A stretch of 17,776 bases of DNA from Pseudomonadota bacterium. GTDB taxonomy: Bacteria; Pseudomonadota; Gammaproteobacteria; Burkholderiales; Burkholderiaceae_D. Location of the stretch: positions 1 through 17,776 of the forward strand of contig JAEWEK010000182.1 in NCBI GenBank assembly GCA_023389425.1, read 5' to 3'. A program made the position numbers and the translations under genes. Shown piece by piece: positions 9,334-17,356 of this stretch (position 1 is its first letter; every line of letters begins with the position of its first letter). Below the pieces are notes generated by a model, which saw nothing but the letters and a program-made list of their open reading frames with translations, searched no databases and was not told where the DNA came from.

Positions 9334-9681
9334 ATGTCTAAAAAGCCTTATGTGAATGTCCTTGCAGCCATGGTGCTGGCCGCTGTGGCCGGCCTGGCTG
9401 CCGCCGGCGAGGTGCCAGCCAGCTTCGATGCGTCGAAATGCAAAGTCGATTATCCGAAGGCATCGCTGCTGAACGAAGAACAAGGCACGACGTCGATGTC
9501 CTTCCTGGTCAACGCGGACGGCAGCGTGGCCGACTCGAAGCTGGAAAAGTCGAGCGGTTCGAAGAACCTCGACAAGGCCGCGCTGAAAGGCCTGGCCGCG
9601 TGCAAGTTCAAGCCGGGCACCAAGGACGGCGCCCCGGCGCAGACCTGGACCCGCGTCGATTACGCCTGGAAGCTGGACTGA
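9334..9681 (+). CDS. Small secreted TonB C-terminal-domain protein
   Basis: A 115-residue protein. A signal peptide (about 1-25, ending in an Ala-rich stretch) is followed directly by one TonB C-terminal domain. The family pattern is clear: YPKASL, GTTSMSFLVNADGSVADSKL, KSSGSKNLDKAAL and CKFKPG. It lacks the N-terminal ExbB/ExbD-interacting anchor and the Pro-rich spacer of a true TonB, unless the signal sequence is retained as an anchor. It cannot therefore be called an energy transducer with confidence. Two cysteines (36 and 90) could form a disulfide in the periplasm. The start is supported by GAGGGA (9322-9327) six bases upstream. It follows the chemoreceptor gene on the same strand and may be co-transcribed with it, though a functional link is not shown. 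Confidence 0.82.
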   Translation: MSKKPYVNVLAAMVLAAVAGLAAAGEVPASFDASKCKVDYPKASLLNEEQGTTSMSFLVNADGSVADSKLEKSSGSKNLDKAALKGLAACKFKPGTKDGAPAQTWTRVDYAWKLD

Positions 9682-9693
9682 TCCCATTCTCCC

Positions 9694-9716
9694 GCGCGGC
9701 CGCCTGACGGCCGCGC
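9694..9716. terminator. GC-rich hairpin between the convergent TonB-domain and ferredoxin genes
   Basis: A perfect 9-bp stem, GCGCGGCCG (9694-9702) and CGGCCGCGC (9708-9716), with loop CCTGA, lies 12 bases after the TonB-domain stop. There is no T-run on either side, so it is terminator-like in position but not a canonical intrinsic terminator. A second short dyad, GGTCC-GTCC-GGACC, lies at 9769-9782. Confidence 0.45.
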
Positions 9717-9833
9717 ATCGCATGCGCTGGGACACCCGTTCGCGGTCGACCAGCGCATCGTTCACACCGGTCCGTCCGGACCACCATCCATCGGCAGGAA
9801 CGCGACAGCGCAGGATTCCCTGACAGCGCTGGC

Positions 9834-10175
9834 TCAGCCTTTTTCTTTTTCCAGGTTGATCGAGTAGCGCGGGATTTCCACCACGAGGTCCTGCGTGCCG
9901 ACGACGGCCTGGCACGACAGGCGCGAGGTCGGCGCCAGCCCCCAGGCCCGATCGAGCATGTCTTCCTCGTCCTCGTCCGGCGGGTTCAGCGAGTCGTAGC
10001 CTTCACGCACGATCACATGGCAGGTGGTGCATGCGCCCACCTTGCCGCAGGCGTGTTCGATCTCGACGCCATGGTCGAGCAGGGCGTCGCACAAGGAGGT
10101 CGGCCCTTCGGTGTCGAAGCTCGCACCGTCGGGAGCGAAGTCCGGATGTGGCAGTACGGTAACGTTCGTCATCAT
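9834..10175 (-). CDS. fdx: [2Fe-2S] ferredoxin, ISC type
   Basis: A 113-residue ferredoxin of the adrenodoxin/ISC type. The four cluster ligands are Cys43, Cys49, Cys52 and Cys88 in the pattern C-x5-C-x2-C-x35-C (EHACGKVGACTTCHV and SRLSCQAVV). The acidic stretch NPPDEDEEDMLD, typical of the partner-binding surface, lies between them. In the ISC pathway such ferredoxins supply electrons for Fe-S cluster assembly on IscU. Here the gene is not beside isc genes within the window. A second ATG at 10172 is an equally possible start, and neither has a Shine-Dalgarno. Upstream is an unusual promoter with a 19-bp spacer. The neighbouring divergent operon encodes a large Fe-S/heme complex, but a direct partnership is not shown. 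Confidence 0.93.
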   Translation of the reverse strand: MMTNVTVLPHPDFAPDGASFDTEGPTSLCDALLDHGVEIEHACGKVGACTTCHVIVREGYDSLNPPDEDEEDMLDRAWGLAPTSRLSCQAVVGTQDLVVEIPRYSINLEKEKG

Positions 10176-10199
10176 GAATCACGCTGTGATATTTTGACC

Positions 10200-10230
10200 A
10201 GTGTAGTGCTTCCGACAGGGGCAAGGTCAA
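10200..10230 (-). promoter_or_regulatory. MerR/CueR-like promoter of the ferredoxin gene
   Basis: On the minus strand TTGACC (complement of 10225-10230) is separated by 19 bp from TACACT (complement of 10200-10205). The over-long spacer holds CTTGCC and GGAAG half-sites, as in operators of the MerR family. It resembles the copper-responsive CueR target of E. coli copA (TTGACCTT at the left, GGAAG at the right, 19-bp spacer). Predicted transcription starts about 18 bases before the ATG at 10175. No regulator gene is in the window. Confidence 0.45.
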
Positions 10231-10236
10231 GCGTGG

Positions 10237-10250
10237 ATGTTCTGAAACAT
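10237..10250. promoter_or_regulatory. Short dyad in the fdx-actA divergent region
   Basis: ATGTT-CTGA-AACAT is a 5-bp inverted repeat with a 4-bp centre, about 50 bases before actA. It could be an operator for the act operon, but five-base arms can occur by chance. I found no convincing sigma70 promoter for actA nearby. Confidence 0.25.
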
Positions 10251-10299
10251 TAGACCCCTGCGGCTATCCGTTTTCGTTCGACTCTCGACCGTCAAACTC

Positions 10300-10950
10300 A
10301 TGGCCCCGGCGTTTCACCCTGCAACCGTTCTTGCGCTCAAGCTCGGCTCAATCGCGTGCATCATCGCCTTGCTGGGCATCGTATTCCTGGCGCGCTGGCG
10401 CATGAGCACGCCGTCCGCCGACGGCACCGTGGTCGCGCAGCCGATTCCGTTCAGCCACCAGCACCATGTGGGCGACGATGGCATCGACTGCCGCTATTGC
10501 CACACCTCCGTGGAAAAATCGCGCTTCGCCGGCCTGCCTTCCACCGATATCTGCCTGACCTGCCACTCCCAGCTGTTCCGCGATGCGCCGATGCTGGCGC
10601 CGCTGCATGCCAGCGCGGCCAGCGGCATACCGGTCAGCTGGAACCGCGTCCACGATATACCAGATTTTGCATACTTTGATCACCGCATCCACGTGAACAA
10701 GGGCATGGCCTGCGTCGAATGCCACGGTCGCGTCGACCGCATGCCGCTGATGCTGCGCACTGGTCAGCTGGAAATGCAGTGGTGCCTGGCCTGCCACCGA
10801 TCCGCCAGGCAGCACATCCGTCCGCTGGCCGACGTGTTCCTGATGCAGGATGCGCGGCCGCTGACGCCCTCCGAAGTGACCCAGCTCAACCGCTTGCTGC
10901 AAATCCAGGGTACCCGCCGCCTCACCGACTGCTCGACCTGCCACCGATGA
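10300..10950 (+). CDS. actA: Alternative complex III subunit ActA, pentaheme cytochrome c
   Basis: A 216-residue membrane-anchored multiheme cytochrome. One N-terminal membrane segment (about 11-31) is followed by a periplasmic domain with five CxxCH heme sites at Cys64, Cys85, Cys138, Cys162 and Cys211, the number known for ActA. Extra His residues (the FSHQHH stretch at 51-56, and His128/His131 in DHRIH) are candidates for the sixth heme ligands. ActA is thought to pass electrons between the Fe-S domain of ActB and ActE or the acceptor. It is the first gene of the act operon. No Shine-Dalgarno is visible before the ATG at 10300, though upstream in-frame codons offer no better start. The actB start overlaps its stop codon (ATGA). 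Confidence 0.94.
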   Translation: MAPAFHPATVLALKLGSIACIIALLGIVFLARWRMSTPSADGTVVAQPIPFSHQHHVGDDGIDCRYCHTSVEKSRFAGLPSTDICLTCHSQLFRDAPMLAPLHASAASGIPVSWNRVHDIPDFAYFDHRIHVNKGMACVECHGRVDRMPLMLRTGQLEMQWCLACHRSARQHIRPLADVFLMQDARPLTPSEVTQLNRLLQIQGTRRLTDCSTCHR

Positions 10951-13790
10951 CCATGCATCGCTATCCGCAAATTCCCATTGCACAGGCCGACGCTCCCCCC
11001 AGCCCGGGGCGGCGCTCCGCGCTCCGTTGGATGGCGGCGTCGGCGGCGCTGGCAGCGGCCGGCTGCAAGGGGCCGCCGCAAGAGCAGATCGTGCCTTATG
11101 TCCAGATGCCGGAGGAACTGGTGCCGGGCGTGCCGCTGTTCTACGCCTCGGTCTTCGTGCGGCGTGGACTGGCGCACGGCGTGCTGGTGGAATCGAACGA
11201 TGGGCGTCCCACCAAGGTCGAAGGCAATGCGCTGCATCCGGCCAGTCTCGGCGCGACGGACGTGTTCATGCAGGCGTCGGTCCTGCAGTTGTGGGACCCG
11301 GACCGCTCGCAGGCCGTGCACCACGGCAGGCAGGTGACGGGTTGGCAGGCATTCGAGACGGCGATGCTGGGCGAACGCGCCGCGTGGCAGGCGAGCGGCG
11401 GAGAGGGCGTGCGCATCCTCACCGGCAACGTGACTTCTCCGACGCTGGCGGCGCAGATGCAGGCCTTGCTGGGGCGCTATCCGCAGGCGCGCTGGCATCA
11501 ATGGGATCCGCTGCATGACGACGCGGGTTTCGAAGCGGCGCGCATGGCCTTCGGCAGGCCGGTCGATGCGGTGCTGCATCTCGACCATGCTGACGTGGTC
11601 GCCTGTCTCGATGCCGACCTGTTCGGTGAATGGCCCGGCAGCATCATCAATGCGCGCCAATTCGTGCAGGGACGCACCAGCGTCGATCCCACATTCGCGC
11701 GGCGCCTTTACGTGGTCGAGCCGAGCCCCAGCATCACCGGCAGCGTGGCGGACAACAAGCTGCCGGCCTCGCCCGCGCAGATCGAATGGCTGGTGCAGCG
11801 GCTGGCATCGCGCTTCGGCCTGGGCAGTGCGCCGGTCGCCGCCGCCAGTGCCGAGCTTGCAAACTGGGAGGCGCGGCTGGCGAAAGTGCTGGGCGACAGC
11901 AGGGGGCGCTCGCTCGTGGTGGCCGGGGGCTGCCTGTCGCCCCAATCCCGCGCGCTGGTGCATGCGCTCAACGACAAGCTCGGCAATACCGGACAGACCG
12001 TCAGCTTCATCGAGGCGGTGGCGGCGCGGCCTGAAAACCATGTCGCATCCTTGCGCACGCTGGCGCAGGAAATGTCCGCAGGCGCGGTGAAAGCGCTGGT
12101 GATTCTCGACGCCAATCCGGTCTACGATGCCCCTGCGGATCTCGCCTTCGCCGGCGCGCTGGCCAAAGTGCCGTTCACCGTGCATCTTGGCCTGTACCGC
12201 GACGAAACGGGCAGCCGCTGCCTGTGGCATCTGCCGCGCGCCCACGACTATGAACGGTGGAGCGACGCGCTCGGCTTCGACGGCACGGCCAGCATCGTTC
12301 AACCGGTGATCGCGCCGCTGTACGCAGGCCGCAGCGAGCACGAACTGCTGGCGCTGCTTGTTGATGATCCAGTGCGCAGCGGCTACGAGCAGGTACGCAA
12401 TCACTGGCGCCAAACGGCTGGCGGCGATTTCGACACGTTCTGGCAACGCGCCCTGCGCCGCGGCGTGATCGATGCAAGCGCGCGACGGCCGTTAGGGCTC
12501 ACGGCGAACGCGGCCGCAGCATCGGCGCCGGCGGTAAACCAGCAGATGGTCGCGCTGTTTGTCCCCGACATGCGGCTTGCCGACGGAAGCTTCTGCAACA
12601 ATGCCTGGTTGCAGGAACTGCCGCATCCGCTGACCCGCCTGACCTGGGACAACGCCGCCTTCATCAGCGCGGCGGATGCAAGGCGGCTTGGCCTGCAAAC
12701 CGGCGATGTCGCGCGCCTGCGTGCCGGTGGTGCGGCGATCGACGCCCCGGTGTGGGTGCTGCCCGGGCAAGCCGATGGCTGCATCACGCTGCCGCTCGGT
12801 TACGGACGTACCGTTGCCGGCCGTGTCGGCAACGGTGTCGGCTTCGACGCCTACCGCTTGCGCACCAGCCGGCAACTGCACATGGCTCCCGTCACCATCG
12901 AGCAGACCGGGCGCCGCCACCAGTTCGCGCCGGCACAGGGCAGCGACAGCATGCAGGGCAGGGATATCGTGCGCACGGCCACGCTCGAACACTTCCGCAA
13001 TCAGCCGCACTTTGCGCGCAGCGAGCCGGAGCAGCGCCAGCCGCCGCAGACCCTCTATCCGCAATACGACTATCCGCATTACCGCTGGGGCATGGCGATC
13101 GACCTGAACGCCTGTATCGGCTGCGGCGCCTGCACCATCGCCTGCCAGGCCGAGAACAATATCCCCGTGGTCGGCAAAGACCAGGTGATCCGCGGCCGCG
13201 AGATGCACTGGATCCGCGTGGACCGCTATTACGAAGGCGACACGAAGAACCCGCGCACCCTGTTCCAGCCCGTGCCCTGCATGCACTGCGAAAACGCGCC
13301 ATGCGAAGAAGTCTGTCCGGTCGGCGCCACCGTGCACGACAGCGAAGGCCTGAACGTGCAGGTGTACAACCGCTGCGTCGGCACGCGCTTCTGCTCGAAC
13401 AATTGCCCGTACAAAGTTCGTCGCTTCAATTTCCTGCAGTACGCGGACGAAGACACCGAGTCATTGAAAGGCCAGCGCAACCCGGACGTCACCGTGCGTC
13501 GGCGCGGCGTCATGGAGAAGTGCAACTACTGCCTGCAGCGCATCACGCGCGGACGGCTCGACGCGGAAGTGCTCGGCCGCAGCGTGCGCGATGGCGAGGT
13601 GGTGACGGCCTGCCAGGCCGCTTGCCCGACCCAGGCCATCGTCTTCGGCGACCTGAACGACCCGGCCAGCCGCGTCAACCGCGCCAAGGCATCGCCACTC
13701 GACTACCTGCTGCTGGCCGAGCTCAACACACGGCCACGCACCAGCTACGCGGCCCGCATCCGCAATCCCGATCCGGAGCTCGACGCATGA
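10947..13790 (+). CDS. actB: Alternative complex III subunit ActB, molybdopterin oxidoreductase-like/Fe-S fusion
   Basis: A 947-residue fusion of a molybdopterin oxidoreductase-like domain (about 45-700) with a ferredoxin-like Fe-S domain (about 710-910). The N-terminus has a twin-arginine motif (Arg22-Arg23), a hydrophobic stretch and Cys40 at a lipobox-like site, suggesting Tat export and perhaps lipidation. The first domain lacks a clustered-Cys Fe-S motif, as known for ActB, which lacks the Mo cofactor. The second has 15 cysteines: 723, 726, 729, 733, 778, 781, 786, 790, 810, 816, 820, 859, 862, 889 and 893. That is exactly enough for three [4Fe-4S] and one [3Fe-4S] cluster, as in characterised ActB. 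The start at 10947 is chosen for the ATGA overlap with actA; another ATG follows at 10953. No Shine-Dalgarno is evident, so translation is probably coupled. Confidence 0.94.
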   Translation: MTMHRYPQIPIAQADAPPSPGRRSALRWMAASAALAAAGCKGPPQEQIVPYVQMPEELVPGVPLFYASVFVRRGLAHGVLVESNDGRPTKVEGNALHPASLGATDVFMQASVLQLWDPDRSQAVHHGRQVTGWQAFETAMLGERAAWQASGGEGVRILTGNVTSPTLAAQMQALLGRYPQARWHQWDPLHDDAGFEAARMAFGRPVDAVLHLDHADVVACLDADLFGEWPGSIINARQFVQGRTSVDPTFARRLYVVEPSPSITGSVADNKLPASPAQIEWLVQRLASRFGLGSAPVAAASAELANWEARLAKVLGDSRGRSLVVAGGCLSPQSRALVHALNDKLGNTGQTVSFIEAVAARPENHVASLRTLAQEMSAGAVKALVILDANPVYDAPADLAFAGALAKVPFTVHLGLYRDETGSRCLWHLPRAHDYERWSDALGFDGTASIVQPVIAPLYAGRSEHELLALLVDDPVRSGYEQVRNHWRQTAGGDFDTFWQRALRRGVIDASARRPLGLTANAAAASAPAVNQQMVALFVPDMRLADGSFCNNAWLQELPHPLTRLTWDNAAFISAADARRLGLQTGDVARLRAGGAAIDAPVWVLPGQADGCITLPLGYGRTVAGRVGNGVGFDAYRLRTSRQLHMAPVTIEQTGRRHQFAPAQGSDSMQGRDIVRTATLEHFRNQPHFARSEPEQRQPPQTLYPQYDYPHYRWGMAIDLNACIGCGACTIACQAENNIPVVGKDQVIRGREMHWIRVDRYYEGDTKNPRTLFQPVPCMHCENAPCEEVCPVGATVHDSEGLNVQVYNRCVGTRFCSNNCPYKVRRFNFLQYADEDTESLKGQRNPDVTVRRRGVMEKCNYCLQRITRGRLDAEVLGRSVRDGEVVTACQAACPTQAIVFGDLNDPASRVNRAKASPLDYLLLAELNTRPRTSYAARIRNPDPELDA

Positions 13791-15178
13791 GCACGCCGTC
13801 CGAACAGCCGCCGGTGTCCGCGCCCAGCCCGGTGCTGCGGCCGGGCTGGGGCTATGCCAGCGTGTCGGACAAGATCGCCGACATCGTGCTCACGCGGCCG
13901 GTGCACTGGCCGTGGATGACGCTGTTCCTGTTCAGCTTCGCCGGCGTGCTGATGCTGTTCGGCGCGGTATCGTGGCTGTTCGCGAAAGGCATCGGCATCT
14001 GGGGCGTGGACATTCCAGTAGCCTGGGGCTTCGCTATCGGCAACTTCGTCTGGTGGATCGGGATCGGCCACGCCGGCACCTTCATTTCCGCGATCCTCTT
14101 GCTGTTGCGGCAGAAATGGCGCACCTCGATCAACCGCTTCGCCGAGGCGATGACCCTGTTCGCGGCGGGCATCGCCGGCCTGTTCCCCATCCTGCACCTT
14201 GGCCGGCCATGGTTCTTCTACTGGATCGTCCCGTATCCCAGCGTGATGAACGTCTGGCCGCAATGGCGCAGCCCGCTGGTGTGGGACTTCTTCGCGATCA
14301 GCGCCTACCTGACCGTATCGCTGCTGTTCTGGTACGTCGGCCTGGTGCCGGATCTTGCCACCCTGCGCGACCGCGCCGGCATGCACAATCCGCCCCAGCG
14401 CGGCAAGCAGTTCATCTACGGCCTGCTGGCGCTGGGCTGGCGCGGCGAGGCGCGCCACTGGTCGCGCTACGAAATGGCCTACTTGCTGCTGGCCGGCCTG
14501 GCGACGCCGCTGGTGGTGTCGGTGCATACCATTGTGTCGCTCGACTTTGCCATCGGCAATACGCCGGGCTACCACTCGACGGTGTTTCCGCCGTACTTCG
14601 TGGCGGGCGCGCTGTTCTCGGGCTTTGCGATGGTGCTGACTCTGGCCATTCCGTTGCGCCATTTCTTCAAGCTGGAAGACTTCATCACCGCGCGCCATCT
14701 GGCGAATGCGGCCAAGATCCTGCTCGCCACCAGCTTGCTGGTCAGCTATGGCTATGCCTCGGAGATCTTTACTTCGTTCTATAGCGGCGACCAGTACGAG
14801 CAGTACATGACCATCAACCGCTGGGTCGGCCCCTACGCGCCGGTGTACTGGACCATGATGACCTTCAACGTGCTGGTGCCGCAGCTGCTGTGGTGGCGGC
14901 GCCTGCGCCACAGCGTACTGGTGCTGTTCGCGATCAGCCTGGTGGTTAATGTCGGCATGTGGATGGAACGCTTCCTGATCGTCGTGTCCAGCCTGCACCG
15001 TGACTTCCTGCCCTCGGCCTGGGGCATGTTCTACCCGACCATGTGGGACTGGATCACCCTGGCCGGATCGATCGCGCTGTTCGTCTGGCTGTTCCTGCTG
15101 TTCGTGCGCGTGCTGCCGGTGATTTCGATCGCCGAGATGCGCGAGCTGGTGACCGAGACCGCGGAGGGCAAGGCGTGA
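13787..15178 (+). CDS. actC: Alternative complex III subunit ActC, NrfD/PsrC-like quinol-oxidising membrane protein
   Basis: A 463-residue integral membrane protein with about ten transmembrane helices, of the NrfD/PsrC superfamily. In ACIII, ActC docks ActB and holds the quinol-binding site facing the periplasmic side. Conserved-looking elements include GNFVWWIGIGHAGTFISAIL, the loop LHLGRPWFFYW, and NVGMWMERFLIV in a late helix, all typical of ActC. The start at 13787 is the ATG overlapping the actB stop (ATGA), with GGAG at 13775-13778. The reading frame stays open far upstream into actB, but that extension is a shadow of the actB frame. It ends in a 4-base overlap with actD. Confidence 0.95.
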   Translation: MSTPSEQPPVSAPSPVLRPGWGYASVSDKIADIVLTRPVHWPWMTLFLFSFAGVLMLFGAVSWLFAKGIGIWGVDIPVAWGFAIGNFVWWIGIGHAGTFISAILLLLRQKWRTSINRFAEAMTLFAAGIAGLFPILHLGRPWFFYWIVPYPSVMNVWPQWRSPLVWDFFAISAYLTVSLLFWYVGLVPDLATLRDRAGMHNPPQRGKQFIYGLLALGWRGEARHWSRYEMAYLLLAGLATPLVVSVHTIVSLDFAIGNTPGYHSTVFPPYFVAGALFSGFAMVLTLAIPLRHFFKLEDFITARHLANAAKILLATSLLVSYGYASEIFTSFYSGDQYEQYMTINRWVGPYAPVYWTMMTFNVLVPQLLWWRRLRHSVLVLFAISLVVNVGMWMERFLIVVSSLHRDFLPSAWGMFYPTMWDWITLAGSIALFVWLFLLFVRVLPVISIAEMRELVTETAEGKA

Positions 15179-15708
15179 GCGCGCAGCCCTACGGCCTGCT
15201 GGCGGAGTTCCCCACGGCCGACGCGCTGGTCGCCGCCGTGCGCTGCGCGCGCGAGAATGGCTGCCGCCAGGTCGAGGCCTACGCGCCGTTTGCCGTGGAG
15301 GGGCTGGACGAGGCCATCGGCTTTCGCAGCCATGTCGTGCAGACCTGGGCCATCATCGGCGGCCTGGTCGGCGGCCTCGGCACCTATCTGCTGCAGTGGT
15401 ATTCGGCCGTGATCGATTACCCAATTAATATCGGCGGCAGGCCGCTGCACAGCTGGCCATCCTTCATCCCGGCGACGTTTGAAATCGCCGTGCTGGGTGC
15501 GGCATTCGGCGCGGTCATCGCCACCTTCGCGGCCAGCGGCTTGCCCAAGCTGGTGCATCCGCTGTTCAGTGCGCCCGAATTCGACCTGGCCACGCGCAAT
15601 CGCTTCTTCCTGTGCCTGCGCGCCAGCGATCCCACTTACCACCTCGGCCGTTGCATGCAGATGCTGGCGGACCTCAAGCCCCTGATGATGCGCGAGGTGG
15701 CGGCATGA
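15175..15708 (+). CDS. actD: Alternative complex III subunit ActD (DUF3341)
   Basis: A 177-residue protein of the DUF3341/ActD family. The soluble N-terminal part (PYGLLAEFPTADALVAAVR) is the usual alpha/beta domain. Two membrane segments follow, one starting near Thr57 (TWAIIGGLVGGLGTYLLQW) and the other FEIAVLGAAFGAVIATFA, joined by a loop with the family's NIGGRPLHSWPSFIPATFE block. The C-terminal tail is again soluble. The start is the GTG at 15175, supported by GGAGGG (15163-15168) and by overlap with the actC stop (GTGA). An upstream in-frame ATG at 15043 would read through the end of actC and is rejected. ActD helps assemble the membrane part of the complex; it carries no cofactor. Confidence 0.92.
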   Translation: MSAQPYGLLAEFPTADALVAAVRCARENGCRQVEAYAPFAVEGLDEAIGFRSHVVQTWAIIGGLVGGLGTYLLQWYSAVIDYPINIGGRPLHSWPSFIPATFEIAVLGAAFGAVIATFAASGLPKLVHPLFSAPEFDLATRNRFFLCLRASDPTYHLGRCMQMLADLKPLMMREVAA

Positions 15709-16298
15709 TGCGCGCGCTCATTCTCCTCGTGCTATTGCTGGCCGGCTGCGAGAAGGCCAGGCAGGACATGTACGACCAGCCCAGGTACAAGCCGATGGCC
15801 CCGAGCACGATGTTTGCCGACGGAACCTCGGCGCGCACGCCGCCGCCGGGCACGGTGCCGCATGCGCGCGGCCCGTTCTCCGGCTCGTCCAGCGGCCAGC
15901 TCGGCGAGGACGCGGTAGCGCGCCAGCAGGATGCGCTGGCGGCAAGGTCCATCCCATACCCAATCACCCCGCAGCTGCTCAGGCGCGGACAGGAGCGCTT
16001 CGACATCTATTGCATGCCCTGCCACAGCCCGGTGGGCGACGGCGACGGCAGGGTGGTGCGGCGCGGCTTTCCGGCGCCGCCCAGCTACCACCAGGATCGC
16101 CTGCGCAAGGCGCCCGACCGTCATTTCTTCGACGTCATCAGCAATGGCTACGGCATCATGTATTCCTACGCCGACCGGATCGAACCGGCGGACCGCTGGG
16201 CCATCGTCGCCTACATCCGTGCCTTGCAGCTGAGCCAGCATGCGCCTTCGTCCGCGCTCAGCCATGCGCAGCAGGCGCGCCTGGGAGGCCCGCCATGA
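15705..16298 (+). CDS. actE: Alternative complex III subunit ActE, monoheme cytochrome c lipoprotein
   Basis: A 197-residue lipoprotein cytochrome. The signal peptide ends in a lipobox, LLAGC, with Cys15 as the lipidated residue. The family's DMYDQPRYKPM and FADGTSAR motifs follow, then one class I heme site CMPCH (Cys103, Cys106, His107). Met152 in the IMYSYADRI stretch is the likely sixth heme ligand. ActE is the periplasmic exit cytochrome of ACIII, passing electrons to an oxidase or soluble carrier. Two adjacent ATGs (15705 and 15708) are possible starts. Both follow GAGGTGG (15694-15700), and the first gives the overlap with the actD stop. Confidence 0.94.
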   Translation: MMRALILLVLLLAGCEKARQDMYDQPRYKPMAPSTMFADGTSARTPPPGTVPHARGPFSGSSSGQLGEDAVARQQDALAARSIPYPITPQLLRRGQERFDIYCMPCHSPVGDGDGRVVRRGFPAPPSYHQDRLRKAPDRHFFDVISNGYGIMYSYADRIEPADRWAIVAYIRALQLSQHAPSSALSHAQQARLGGPP

Positions 16299-17356
16299 CG
16301 TCGCGCCGCTGGATCATCCTCGTCGCCGTGGCCATCGTGCCGGCCTGCGTGGCCGGCTGGCGCATCGACCGCACGGCCTTGCTGGCCGCGTGGCTGGCCG
16401 CATGGTGGTGCTGGGCAGGCATCGTGATGGGCGGGCTGGCGCAGATCTGGCTGCACAACCTCACCGGCGGCGGGTGGGGCGAGCCGATCCGCGCGCCACT
16501 GCAGGCGCTGGGACGCTCGATGTGGTTCGTGTCGCTGCTGTTCATTCCGGTGCTGCTGGCGCTGAACCTGCTGTACCCGTGGGCGCACGATGCCGCCGCC
16601 GGTGCGGCCCGCTGGACGGGCGAACTGGCCCGGCCCGGCTTCAAGAACGCGTGGCTGCAACCGTCCGGCTTCGTGCTGCGCAGCGTGCTGTGGCTGCTAC
16701 TGTGGAACGTGCTGGCCTGGTACAGCCAGCCGCAGCGGCTGGCACGGTCGCGGGCCTTTTCCGCCATCGCCCTCATCGCCTACACGCTGTCGGCCAGCAT
16801 CGCCGCCTTCGACTGGATCATGTCGCTGATGCCGCTGTGGTATTCCAGTGTGTTCGGCCTGCTGGTGCTGATGGCGCAGGCGACCGGCGGCATGGCGCTC
16901 GCCATCGTCTTCGTGATACGCGGGCGCAGCGGCAAGCCGGAGCTGCTGGGCGACCTCGCCAACCTGCTGCTGTCCTACATCATGATGCTGGCCTACCTGG
17001 CTTTCATGCAGTTCCTTATCATCTGGGCCGAGAATCTGCCGCACGAGATCGTCTGGTACACGGCACGCCGGATCGGCGCGTGGCCCGATGTGGCCCGCCT
17101 GCTGGCCGTGCTCCTGTTTGCAGTGCCATGTCTCGCGCTGCTGTTTCGCACCATCAAGCGCAACCCGGCGGGGCTGGCCTGGATCGCGTGGCTGGTGCTG
17201 GCCATGCTGCTGCTGCATGCGTGGTGGCTGGTGATGCCCTCGCTGCCGGCCGCCAGCCGCAACTGGCCGTGGGCGGCGCCGCTGGGGGCGCTGGCGCTGG
17301 CGGTGGCGATGGCGCTGTTCTTCGGCGTGCAAGGCCGGACGTGGAGGCGCACATGA
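16295..17356 (+). CDS. actF: Alternative complex III subunit ActF, integral membrane protein
   Basis: A 353-residue protein with about ten predicted transmembrane helices and no cofactor motif, in the position and of the type of ActF, the NrfD-like partner of ActC. Recognisable stretches are the helix end SASIAAFDWIMSL with MPLWYSSVFGLLVLM after it, and LSYIMMLAYLAFMQFLIIW, all typical of ActF. It is somewhat shorter than many ActF proteins, mostly through compact loops. The start at 16295 has GGGAGG (16283-16288) and overlaps the actE stop (ATGA). ActF has been proposed to take part in proton movement coupled to quinol oxidation, which is a family-level hypothesis. Confidence 0.92.
   Translation: MTSRRWIILVAVAIVPACVAGWRIDRTALLAAWLAAWWCWAGIVMGGLAQIWLHNLTGGGWGEPIRAPLQALGRSMWFVSLLFIPVLLALNLLYPWAHDAAAGAARWTGELARPGFKNAWLQPSGFVLRSVLWLLLWNVLAWYSQPQRLARSRAFSAIALIAYTLSASIAAFDWIMSLMPLWYSSVFGLLVLMAQATGGMALAIVFVIRGRSGKPELLGDLANLLLSYIMMLAYLAFMQFLIIWAENLPHEIVWYTARRIGAWPDVARLLAVLLFAVPCLALLFRTIKRNPAGLAWIAWLVLAMLLLHAWWLVMPSLPAASRNWPWAAPLGALALAVAMALFFGVQGRTWRRT

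Noticed and set aside
9769..9782. GGTCC-GTCC-GGACC as a terminator for the ferredoxin gene
   Set aside because: The stem is short and no T-run follows on the minus strand.
10719..10946. An upstream in-frame extension of actB starting at 10719
   Set aside because: It would overlap actA by 77 codons. The ATG at 10947, which overlaps the actA stop, is followed by a twin-arginine signal and is the natural start.
10764..12446. A 560-codon minus-strand open frame inside actA/actB
   Set aside because: It lies wholly over well-supported act genes and has no recognisable domain.
12752..13786. An upstream in-frame extension of actC through the end of actB
   Set aside because: The added sequence is Arg/Pro/Ala-rich shadow coding of actB. 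The ATG at 13787 gives a proper ActC N-terminus.
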